A DNA stretch of 64,000 bases. Origin: Eutypella sp. D-1. Taxonomy: Eukaryota; Ascomycota; Sordariomycetes; Xylariales; Diatrypaceae. Below, piece after piece: positions 38,501 to 48,709 of this stretch. A model generated the notes under the pieces. That model was given only the letters and a program-made list of their open reading frames with translations, was not told the origin of the DNA and searched no databases. Every line of letters starts with the position of its first letter. The first letter of the stretch is position 1. A program made the position numbers and the translations under genes. The stretch covers positions 1,178,001 through 1,242,000 of the forward strand of contig JAJTTP010000007.1 in NCBI GenBank assembly GCA_023313575.1, in the 5' to 3' direction.

Positions 38501-41500
38501 GAGTTGTACATGACAAACGGTAATGACCTTTGATTTCGACCCCCGTTCCAGATCAAGTACAAGTATAATGTGATGGTCAGGTCCCATCTACATAGTCCCC
38601 AGTCTGCCGACTTGGCTGCTTGGACACAGTGGATGTGTGGGCGGGTGTTCGTGTGCATGGACCGTTCAGAGGTATATCAGACGCGTCGTCGCGTCCAGGG
38701 CAGCCAGATCAGCAGACAGGCAAAGAAAAGTGGATGTTGTTGAAATGAACCACAGTGAACCACAATTGCCGGCCCGGCTCGGTCACGCTTCGGCCGGCGC
38801 TAATTAAAGGCGGACGTAACCGCGGGGAGCCGGGGGCCGAGGTCCGACCACACCCACTGAAAGGGAGCCCGGTCCGTCTTAAGATCCCATCTTCGGTTGA
38901 CTTGTCCCGCTGAACCTCTCAATACCCCTCCTTCGACGTACTCGTTGCCGTAATAGACGCGTAAGGTTGAATGGAGACTTATGTCATACAGTGATGTGAA
39001 AGATATCGGGAGGCTGGGCTTGCTCAACAAGTTCCCACGATGACCTATGTAAGGTGCAGCGCGCGAACAGTTGCCAGCATCGAGAGAGCTGGGCCTGGTT
39101 GAATGGCTGTCCCTTTTCGTTTGTACGACATTACTGCGGAAGTTCCTGCACCGTTCTCTATGCATGAGATCAGCGTACTTTGGGACGCCCACTGGCTTGC
39201 GAATCCGATGAGATTTGGTTTTGCTGACGCACGGACAAAACATGTCCGTGTGACGGAAGAGTTATGTATTGATTCCGGCACTCGACACTTGGTCACGCAT
39301 ACGACCATCTAAGCTAAGAGGCTGGTCCGATGACGCTGTGGTTGTATCACTACGGAGTCGAGGCGCACACGGGTTGGTCCAGGCACATGCTGACAGTGCG
39401 AGAAGGCTGGCCAAGTGATGTAGTGAAAGGGGTGCTCTAAAACAGCATATGGGAAGTGAGAGCCTCTCTGCCTATCCTTGCTTTTTTACGCTCTATGTAA
39501 CCGAGACAGGCAGGTTATTGGAGCGGAGTGGTCGTTTACCACTTCTGGCCGCAGGTCATACGCGCAATCTGATTCCCGAGTGTCGAGGTTGATTGAAGAC
39601 TTCCTCTGCGACGAGGGGTTTGAGGGAGAAACCGCCGCTATTGTTCGGCCTATATCTATTGGTTTCATTATATATCGTCAGTGAAGTAGTGACATGAACG
39701 GCGAGTCACCGGCTTCTGATGTATGCTCTATACCCTGAGGGCTAGTAGTTATCGCCGGCGCCCGCCCAGGATTTCAATGACACTGCTTGTGCTTCTCATG
39801 TTACAAGGGCCAAGATAATGCCTAGGGCTGTACCTGCAGACTTCGGCCCGGCGCAGAGAAAGGGGGGGGAGGGGGGGCAGCAGGTACGGAAACCGGAAGT
39901 CGACGGAGACGTATCGTTCATACCCGCAGAGGCATGGAGTTGGAACCGGTGCCGGTAGAATTATGGGTTTTGTGGCACTCGACACTGTATTCCCGCACCA
40001 CGGTCGTGGATCCTACCATCGCCGTTGTTACTATCAGTATATGAACGCTGGAGGAACGCTTCGTGCTCGTATGGGTAATGGCATATCTTGACCTCGAGGC
40101 CCTGATCGACAATGTGTGCGTGCTCGTTGTTCGCAGTGTTGGCGAGCCCACTGCCCGCGCTGGGATAGAGAAGAGGGGCCATCGGAGCCCGCGTTCGGTG
40201 AAAGTGAATCCACGAATAGTGCGACCCTCGCTTCTCCATCCGCTGAAATTACGCACCGGTCGACGCGTTTCTAGTGAAGACTTTGTGTAGTCAGTGCAGA
40301 TTTTATAACTCAAATGTAAAAATAGCGCGGCCTAACCACGCTGGATCCTACACCACCGAGTCCTTACCGAGTTACTTGCTGCTGGAATCTGAAGATGTCG
40401 CCCTTATCAATATGCTGCTGTAATCGCAAGAACACGATCTCCTATCCTATCCTACCCCAAAGCCCCAGCAGGCATATCCCATTATATGGAACATGAATAT
40501 CGCCAGCGGGGAGGCAAATGAAGCGCTGGCACCACCAAGGATGTTTAAGTGCTTAGGGTAAAAGATCCCCCATACCATGTAAATGGGCGCTGGTTAGGAT
40601 GCTAATGGGGGCTCAGCAAGCCTTTAATCGCCTGGGACTGGGAAACTGAGGCCCCAAAACGAAGAGATTATTAAAGGAATCACCGTCCCTTGAGTTTGTT
40701 AGTGTTCACCTGTGCGAAACACTTCAAGATGCTGTGTACGCTTCACCCACCAATCAAGTTAGGTTCTGGATAACGATAGGTTGCCTACGCTGTTATCACA
40801 AACCTAACCCAAACCTTCGGGATATTCTTATAGCAGTTGTCTTCCCCCTACCCCATTCATGGTTCACACTAGCAGCAGGAAACTATAATGGAAGAAAACT
40901 TGGGCTCAGTCTTTCGCTTGCAATGGGATGCTTGAGGGTCCAAATGGTGCTTGTCAACGTTGAAGGGGTATCCCCATTCCATTGACCACCCACTGAATGT
41001 ATCCCTTCTTGCTATGTTAATGCTATGTTAATAGCATTGGCAATGGGCTGTTGAATTGCCTAGCGTGTCTACAGCGTATTGTGTTTCTATGCAAACAATG
41101 TTTTATTTGGTCCGTGCGCCCCCATTCAGCCCCTTATCCCCCCCTATTTAGCGTGAGAAGCTTTCCATTCAACTTTCCATTCTATAGCCCTTCTTCTAAT
41201 AACCACAATGTACCATTGGTTTGATACAACCAGAAACTAATGTTTCCTCCCATTGTTAGGCAAAATGTAGGCTCTTGGTTGGCCATAAGCAAGCATGCTA
41301 TGCTACATTGAACTATGTTCTCATGGGCAAAGCCTATTTCTCTGTTACTATATAAATGTCCTGCTCTCTTCCTCATATTCTATCCCAAGTTACTCTTGTA
41401 GATCATCATCAACACTTCATCCTATATAATCTTTATATTCCTACGGCTCACCTGTCGCTGCTTATACTCCTTGCGGGGCTCTCTTCACCTACGACCTACA

Positions 41501-41602
41501 CCTGATCTACCTTGATCTATTATATATAATTGCAGCTTCACTTTGGCATATTGAGCCATCATTCGCTTTTCATATATATAAATTTGCTTATTTTTACACA
41601 TA
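35585..41602. other. 6-kb intergenic region
   Basis: No gene can be supported. A minus-strand frame of about 103 codons starts near 35985 and ends by 35676 (MASRESLVDSTHRHRPLTW..), but it lacks splice-independent support. GC-rich patches at 36520-36850 and 38760-40310 contain coding-like but broken frames. 36594-36613 is a short GGGGGC repeat. Confidence 0.5.
38800..40313 (-). other. Possible decayed gene, minus strand
   Basis: On the minus strand several adjacent frames have protein-like composition. From 39080 to 38803 one reads SLYDISLHSTLRVYYGNEYV, EGGVLRGSAGQVNRRWDLKT and FQWVWSDLGPR. Another from about 40240 to 39961 includes NEHAHIVDQGLEVKICHYPY. They are interrupted by stops and shifts and cannot be joined by plausible introns. 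The LRVYYGN element faintly recalls the repeated strands of fungal fucose-type lectins, but this is weak. It may equally be non-coding. Confidence 0.18.
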
Positions 41603-42304
41603 ATGCAGTGCAAGGTAAGTTGATTCAGTCCTTATTATCGTCCACACACGGAGTAGTCCATTGCTAACACAGGCCTAGGCTTACTGTAACGGGGAGGAGC
41701 AATGCCAGTCGGACGCAGTCGAAAACGGATACTGCTACGAGCACCACCGTCAGGAACGGGGGCTGTACAGATATTACAAGGCCCACGAATGGGAATACGA
41801 GCAGTCGAGGAAGATATCGAGGAGCTTCGACGGCGGAGACGAGCTCGCCAAAACACATTACCACCTTAACATCGCGGTGTGTGCCAGGGAGATCCACGCT
41901 GAGTGGTTTTATCACAACGACGGCTGCGAGTCTCACGAGACCCATATCAGGGGCCTCAATTACGACCTGTGGGACCTCCAGCAAGATATCTACTCCCGCA
42001 GGCGAGCAATCCTCTTAAAGGACGTCGAAAGCACTAAGACTCGTATCAAGGAAGGGGTCATTAGAGTCGGCGAAAACTGGCATGGTGAGTGATCATATTC
42101 CTGGTGCTTCAGGTTACATTTGGGTTCGGGGCACTGACGCAACATACAGAAGAGGACGATCCATGCGATATGTACGGAGAAATGCCGAATATCGAAATCA
42201 CGTCCCCCGAAACACCAGATGCGATATACAGACCGAGTCATAGGGGGTGGGACCCCGAATCAGAAGAAATTGACACATATGACGACAGCGAAGTGGTCTG
42301 GTAA
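41603..42304 (+). CDS. Small zinc-motif protein, three exons, 12-nt first exon
   Basis: Proposed model: join(41603..41614,41679..42084,42150..42304), 190 residues. The first exon is only ATG CAG TGC AAG before a GTAAGT donor. The acceptor at 41678 must be the one used, because the earlier AG at 41672 would give an immediate stop. Splicing yields MQCKAYCNGEEQCQ followed by AVENGYCYEHH, a C-x8-C-x9-C-x2-H arrangement like the short Cys/His modules of DUF5763-type proteins (CKA..G..C...GYC..H). The middle is a charged, Tyr/Trp/His-rich helical region (residues about 30-135). The C-terminus is acidic (SEEIDTYDDSEVVW). Intron 2 (42085-42149) has GTGAGT and CTGAC signals, phase 1. The function is unknown, and zinc binding is inferred from the motif. 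Confidence 0.7.
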
Positions 42305-43386
42305 AACATTTTTGGATAAAAGAGAAAGGTGTGGGTGAGCGTGACAGGAGACCCCGGGCGAATAGAAAGACATTTTGGATATAATATGGTTTGAATACTA
42401 CCCATTCATTTCATGCTATTGGAAACACATTGTCATGATACAGAGGCGTCAACTTGGGCATATTGGGTTCCGGTTAGAACTTGGGGAACACGGAGCGCTG
42501 GTACGAGGACATTATGATATAGGAGGCCAGTTCAATACCACTACACTGCATTGCATGGGGACGGATGTTAGGGCCTTTGAAATATGGACATTTCATAATA
42601 TTTTGCAAGAGTATGAGTGACTAAACATTTGGGCTTGCTTGCGTGGGAGAATCCATCGGATCTAGTAGTGGTGGACTAGGAAACTTATTCGGATATGTGG
42701 GTCACACCAACCCCTATTTTCTTACCACTAGTGGTAACGACTGTATTGAGCATAGGCTCGACTGAATCTGTCCCATTGATATCCTAACTTGAGATCATGC
42801 CTAGAAAACACTCATATTTATATTCAGGTTATTAGATCTTTGCAGCCTGGCTTGCTTGTCCCTTGTCTTATACCTTGACCTAGCTTGGTCCCAATTCAAG
42901 GCCCCTCTCAAGCAACACCGAACAGCTCAGACGATCCAAGCGCCTTGGAACACAGGAACTCTTCTCTTGGTCTCAGCTCTACCGAGGTGAATTTCAATCT
43001 CCTCTTGGAAAGAAAGCCACTTTTCGTTCTAGAAGATGCCTGTTTCCTCTTTTTCTTTGTTTTCTCGCTAAGAAGGCTGTCACATAGGAGGGGGCTCCTG
43101 CAGATAATGAAACTGACCAAGACTGGTGTCTCGAAGCAGACCTAAGAAAAGAATCTGCTATGGGCTTACATTTCCAGGTCACTATGCTGTATTCTATAGC
43201 TATATACCTGCTTTAATCTAGGCTGGCGTAATGGATCAGCCTTGGAAGCCTGTGGATTTCAAATTAAACCCTATGTATCAAATACCTACGTACTCATTGC
43301 AGTATACTAAGTATACTTGGAAGTCCCTATCTTCAAACCATCTAGGTGCCTATATACTAGGTACATAACCGGAAGGCATAAGAAGC

Positions 43387-43396
43387 TACCTAGGTA
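43387..43396. repeat. TACCTAGGTA palindrome (copy 5)
   Basis: A perfect 10-bp palindrome that overlaps TAGGTACCTA on its right, the same arrangement as at 27518. Confidence 0.8.
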
Positions 43397-43644
43397 CCTA
43401 GTAGTTTGAGCTTCATTCTTGAGTGGGATTACATAACACCCTTATATACACATGTACCCCCCTACCAGACGCATATAATAAATGTGGATTGGTTCTATGG
43501 TAAGGCAAGGACAACCTTAGGTAACATACTTACTTAGGTGTTTTCGAAAGGGGCGTCTTTCCTGGCTAGAAGTAGATGGTTTGATGAAGTTAACAAAGGA
43601 AAGTCCCACCAACACACATGTAGATCTAACTCTATTGCACAAGC

Positions 43645-43692
43645 ACCACCTCTCCGCACCACCTCTCCACACCACCTCTATATACCACCTCT
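43645..43692. repeat. 13-bp minisatellite, unit ACCACCTCTnnnn
   Basis: Four tandem units with a constant ACCACCTCT core and a variable last four bases. The fourth unit is slightly short. Confidence 0.85.
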
Positions 43693-43915
43693 ATGTGAAT
43701 ATTGACATATAACATCTTCGATATACTTAGGTGCCCAGTACTCTCATCCTCCTTCGCGTCCTCTTCTTTGATCTTCTCTTACTGCCTCTTCAACCTCTCC
43801 ACTGACCTAGGTAGGCAACCTTGGGCATCAATCATACTTGAGTACTTTGTGCATGTAGATACCAGCTGCTGGTATCTTATACACACCACCACACTGATTA
43901 TTCCCAAGCATTCAC

Positions 43916-44218
43916 CTACCTAGGTAGGTATACTTCAATTACATTTATCTTAAACCCATCTCCGGGTTCATCCCGGAGTTCAGTTGAGTTGACCGGACGA
44001 CTAAGCCAGGTAAGTAGATCTACCCAGTTAAGTTCCAAGGTTATTCCGGGCTTGCAGGTTATGTGTAGTCTGGTAATATTGCAGCTAACTGACTTGCCTG
44101 TTGCTGGGTCTACCTTCAAGGTAACAGCTACCACCAGTTCATATTTCCTCCTTGCAAAGTATTTTCCTAGGAAAGCCTTAAAATTCAGGTCCTCTCCCAC
44201 CCCTTCTCCATCTACCAT
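43916..44218 (-). CDS. Possible orphan 100-residue protein
   Basis: A minus-strand frame starts at an ATG with good context (A at -3, G at +4) at 44218 and ends with a TAG at 43916-43918. The product is charged and protein-like in composition (FKAFLGKYFARRKYELVVAV, SVSCNITRLHITC, LRDEPGDGFKINVIEVYLPR). It has no signal peptide, no membrane segment and no family I recognise. It would be transcribed divergently from the 711-residue protein gene, with 330 bp between starts. The stop codon lies inside the TACCTAGGTA palindrome at 43917, a reason for caution. Chance is the main alternative. Confidence 0.33.
   Translation of the reverse strand: MVDGEGVGEDLNFKAFLGKYFARRKYELVVAVTLKVDPATGKSVSCNITRLHITCKPGITLELNWVDLLTWLSRPVNSTELRDEPGDGFKINVIEVYLPR
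43917..43926. repeat. TACCTAGGTA palindrome (copy 6)
   Basis: A perfect 10-bp palindrome, extended on both sides (CCTACCTAGGTAGGTA). Confidence 0.8.
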
Positions 44219-44364
44219 CCTTCATTGTTTTAGGTATCTTCTCTACCTACCTTACTTATAAAGCATCCACCCTCATAATTTGATTACAAACATATCAACA
44301 ATTCTCAGGCCATCTTGCACTCTACCTACTTTTCTCTGTCTCGTAGCAGTATTATCATTGAGAC

Positions 44365-44374
44365 TACCTAGGTA
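44365..44374. repeat. TACCTAGGTA palindrome (copy 7)
   Basis: A perfect 10-bp palindrome within the 330-bp region between the orphan frame and the 711-residue protein gene, about 175 bp upstream of the latter's ATG. It extends to CTACCTAGGTAG. Confidence 0.8.
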
Positions 44375-44548
44375 GTGCCTACCCAGTAGCAGTTACGAAG
44401 GGTACGCTTCTCCTGGTACGTATAGCCTCACACCCTATCTTCCCTTCCTACCACTGTCCGCTTTACTTAGATCTAGTCGTAACCATATCCTACTGACCAG
44501 CCCTTCTCACTTAGTGGTTTGTCACGAATCTCTTGCGCAAGCTCTACG

Positions 44549-46737
44549 ATGGCGCAAGCCTCTCTAAGCGGGAACGGTGGTGGGGTAAAAGATGCAACCT
44601 TTGTAACTCGCACATTGCCAGACATCACCTCAACTACCGGACTGGTAGGGCTATGTACGGTTCCTGAGGAGAGAGCTAATCAACATGACCTGGGCTGGCA
44701 TGTCTCAGACTTCCTTGCCTTGAAGACACTTCTGGGTAAACGTCTGCACCCAAAGGCACAGACTTGGTTGTCGCACTGCAACATTGCCACTGCCGTTGAA
44801 GCAGACCCCAACGCCTATGCTCATGGAAGGGACCGCCGTGTTTTCTGCGACAGGACAGAGCTCACCTCTGACATTCAAGTCGAGCCCTCGGCCGACAAGC
44901 TCATCGCCACGTTTATCGAGAATATTAAGGGGAAGGCCGAGGTGATCAAGAAGTTTCAGTATGACCTCGTCATTATCGTCTGCGGGCCGACCAATCTTGA
45001 ACAAGACATCTATTTCGGTACTCCAGACTACATGCCCTGCATCCGCAGTACCCATCTTCGAGATGTCATGAGCGCAGATGAGGGCAATTTCAGAGCCGTT
45101 GTCATCACCCCTGCTCAATTTTCCGCTGGCTGGCAGATCAATCCTTGCTTCTGCAAAGACGACACCTTCCGCCCTCGTACTGATACTCTTACCCTCATGG
45201 CAAGGCAATTCGGTGCCATATTCGCCAAGCCTATCGCAGAGAAGGTCCTAGGCTGGGATTGCCCCATGATTGATTCGAGTAAGGTGGATCCTGAGACGCG
45301 GCGTTGTGAACGTTATCCCGGTCCTGTCCCCCTACCCAACGAGCACAGAATCGTGATGGAGAAGGTGCACAAGGTACTCGCAGGTCGGCTTGCGGTCGGT
45401 CACGACGACCATTCTTTCTCATTCGATACAGCGAGTGACGAGTGGGAAAAGCTGATTGGTCCCCGCCGAGGCGAGACGCTTGACGCTTACAAGCAAGAAT
45501 GGGATAAGCTCGGCGTCGCTACAGGACAACGCTCAGGAATGCCTTTCTTGGGAAATCTTTTTGGAGGAACCAGATTCTCTCAACTGGCGCATATCGAACA
45601 TCTTGTGATGGAATCTCTTACCACGTGGCAGGGCGTCTGGACTGATTCGTGGGGTAGAACTGCCCGGTCGAAGTTTCAGCAGTTCTTGGACAAGGGCAGC
45701 CCCGATGACAGTGATTGCCATGAGATGTTCAATGTCATGGAACAACGTGCATCCCTATTGGCCATGGCGGACCTTGTTGTGAAGCACCTCGAGCTTCCCG
45801 TCAAGCCTGGTGAGCGCTGTCGTGATTACACTGAGACGGCGGCCCTGTCTGGAGATGTGGGATCAGCCTATGATCAATTGTGTGGATGTATTCCCTGGGT
45901 AGGTCTGGACATGGATCGTGGAGTCGACAGGTTCAGTCACGTCCAGAACCAACATCGCCGACAGGCTCAATACTTGGCCGCTGTTCTGGGCCGCGCACAT
46001 GAGAATCCAGCGAAACTGAAAGCTGATCTGCATCGCATCCTCAACCGTAAGTATCGCAGATAAGTGGCATCTCATATTCAGAGCTGACCAACGATGCAGT
46101 GCTCCAGGTAGTTCAAGTCCGTCAGCTAGAACTCCTTTTCGAAGACCAAGATTTCAACGACAAGTGCAAGAAATGGCTTGCTGTGATTGGTGTGCCGATG
46201 CGAGACCGTCCTGCTTTCGGAGATCCTACCAAGGAGACCGATGGCTCTTCTCAGAACGGGAAGCTGCATGTTATGATGCCGCTTATGGAAGTGACCAACG
46301 CCAAATCTACTGCCACACGAGCCCATGAGAATCAATCCACGACGCAATCCTCTCACTTAGCTCAATCCCGCCATGCGGCACCGCCAAAAAGCATGGCACG
46401 TCTCGATGGCCTGCTGTCAGAAAACGCGAACACGCACGATCCTCAGACCACGCGCCCGACCCCGGAAAGTCATGGTCGGCATCCCCTTAACCCCAAGACA
46501 CAGTCCTTTGTTCCTGGCAACTCTGGCCAGGGAGAACCAAATGCCCCAGCTCGAGATAATGTAGTGACTCAAGCTGAACCAAGTATTCGCGAGAGATGCA
46601 TGGCTTTTATGCGTGGCGAGCACGGCGCTCTTTCGTTGAAGGATCTCCCAGTCACTTTCCACGAGTGTCCAGACCTGACACAGGATGTTATCAATTACAT
46701 GACGCGACTTGGGGCAGGCAAAGGTAATGCTAGCTAA
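44549..46737 (+). CDS. Hypothetical protein, 711 residues, family not recognised
   Basis: Proposed model: join(44549..46046,46100..46737). The start ATG has A at -3. The 53-nt intron has GTAAGT, CTGAC and GCAG signals, phase 1. The N-terminal 250 residues look like an alpha/beta domain. HPKAQTWLSHCN (about 67) is followed by AHGRDRRVFCDR (about 91) and a hydrophobic strand YDLVIIVCGPTNLEQDIYFG (about 138-157). Then comes a second strand-loop, RAVVITPAQFSAGWQINPCF. The middle (about 330-500) is mainly helical, and the C-terminal 200 residues are low-complexity, Ser/Thr/Pro/His-rich. The HG and hydrophobic-CG arrangement faintly resembles caspase-like folds, but I cannot confirm a catalytic dyad. 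There is no signal peptide or membrane span. A donor-like GTAATG near the stop could allow another 3' end. Confidence 0.75.
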
Positions 46738-48709
46738 ACCTACGGGGCGAGGCTACCAGTTTCCTATTGGACCTTTTGCGGTGCTGGCTCGGATCACGCC
46801 GGACTGGCTTTGCTGGTGGTCGAGGCAATTGGCTTGGGGATTCTTGCTACAAAGGATCTTGGAACAAGCACTTGGTTGGCCCACCGTATATGGATGGGTG
46901 AGAGCAAAATCTTCACACCTGATCGATGAAAGTGCCTATGAAGGATATGGCCAGGATTCAATTTCGATGAGGTCTATATGAAGTTTGCTCAAGTTTGATG
47001 GAGAGGACATCGCTAGATAGCAGGGCCCCGGCTTACTACCGAGGGCTGAAAACTGTAGAAAATGTCTGCAGTCTCTCGCGTTGTCTTTGGTCGGGTTGGA
47101 ATTATCCTAGGTAATTAGAGTACTGGCATTGAGAGAGTCACCATAGACTCGCGTTTCTGAACTCTCCCGGTGCTTCGGCATCTGTGAAGTTCGCAACATT
47201 CGCATCCTACCCATCGGATTTAATCAAGCCCTGGAACGTGTCGGGATGCCTGTCTCGTTACGTACCGACCGAGACCCGGACTTACGAACTCTTGAGTACA
47301 TAAAGCTTTACTAATGAAGAGGGTTTGATACAATTTTGAAGTGCGGAAGCATGCGTGTTTCGTGTTGCCGCGTGCGGGCTAAGCTGAGCTGAGCTGAGCT
47401 GACACCTTGTTAAAGTGAATTCATCACGTGGCGCCCACGGGCGCCCACGCTACGGTCCGGGGGCATAGTCGCACACTATTGCTACCTAATCAGCTAACGG
47501 GTCATGGGATTCCTCGGGTGCCTAACAACGTTGTAAAAGCAAACCATTTTATAAAAACCTCGATTTATCTTAGGCCTAATCTATCGCAGATTGGCGGAAA
47601 CACATCCATGGATACGCATGTCAGAGCGACATTGGTTGCTACACGGCGCGAAGCGACGCAGCATCGCGTCCTTCTTAAAATAGAGCAGCACCCCTTCCCC
47701 TCCGCCCGAAAGCTACGATGGGTGCTGTATAACGTGGCACATACATACAATATATTGGGTTTGGTGAGACGCGGGCCGCGATCGCGTGGCATGGGTTTGG
47801 CCTCGCGCCAAGAACGATATATCGATTTAAATTGACGAGCGAAGGGAGGACTAAGGCGGCTGCTACATGCCTGCTTACTATTACGTGCTGCACGCTATGT
47901 AAGTATACCTTAATACTGCAAAGATCGCACCATCTCCTCCCCTTCCAATTGGTGTCGTACTGGCTAACGCCGATAAAACGTGGTGCCGTTGTACCGCCCT
48001 TGCCTCTGCTGCAATAGTAATCCCTTGCACCCGTCGCCTTGCTGCACGGGGCCTAATTGGTAGGGCTGGGGCTAGGCTTGGGCTGGGCTTGCCTGTCGGG
48101 GGCCGATGATCTTCGAGGGTATGTATGTAGTATGAGGAGATGCTACGTGCCGCATCGAAAATCAAATCCTTGTACTCCGTATGATAGGTGAGATTGATGC
48201 CCCATGCAGGTAACCGCTATCACTGAAACGTCAGGTACTGAGCAATCCGACGACGAAATACTAACTACAAGCAATAGTGGACGGGGACTAGAGCTGACAT
48301 AATAACGCGATGTCACCCTCCCTAACCCAATGGTGGAAAAGGGAAACAAAACGAAGGCGCACACACGCACGAATGAAGAAGCTGACGGGAACGCAGGGTG
48401 GGCGGGCTCGCTTTTCTCCGCTCTCTTGTCTGAGAATCGCCAGGTTACTATTGCCTTGTGCGGGATGAATTTTTGTGTGGGAGAGGGAAAACGAAGGAAA
48501 GTTATACTGAGCCTCTTTTTGCACAATTTTCTGTTTGTTTTCCTCTTCATATCCGAACAAACCGAGGCCGAAAACGAGAACGAGGGGTACAGACGATGAA
48601 GTGAAACTGTGCATGTACATCCACCTGCCCTCAACCCAACACCCAGTGCTCAAGAAGCCGGGACCGCCGCCTCCATGATCCGCGGGTCGCCGCGACAGTC
48701 GCCGCCGCC
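46738..48709. other. Intergenic region before the seven-helix gene
   Basis: No gene supported. A frame at 47428-47835 opens only from GTG and has no family resemblance. A GAGCT pentamer repeat lies at 47382-47402. Confidence 0.55.
47382..47402. repeat. (AGCTG)n pentamer repeat
   Basis: Four tandem AGCTG/GAGCT units. Confidence 0.9.

Larger units (their letters stand above)
42305..43915. other. Intergenic, repeat-bearing
   Basis: No supported gene. It holds a 13-bp tandem repeat at 43645-43692 and TACCTAGGTA palindromes at 43387 and (edge) 43917. Confidence 0.55.

Noticed and set aside
46709..46981. 90-codon frame overlapping the end of the 711-residue gene
   Set aside because: Starts at a non-ATG codon in another frame, and no splice model joins it to the upstream gene.
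47428..47835. 135-codon plus-strand frame
   Set aside because: Opens at GTG only, with no recognisable domain.
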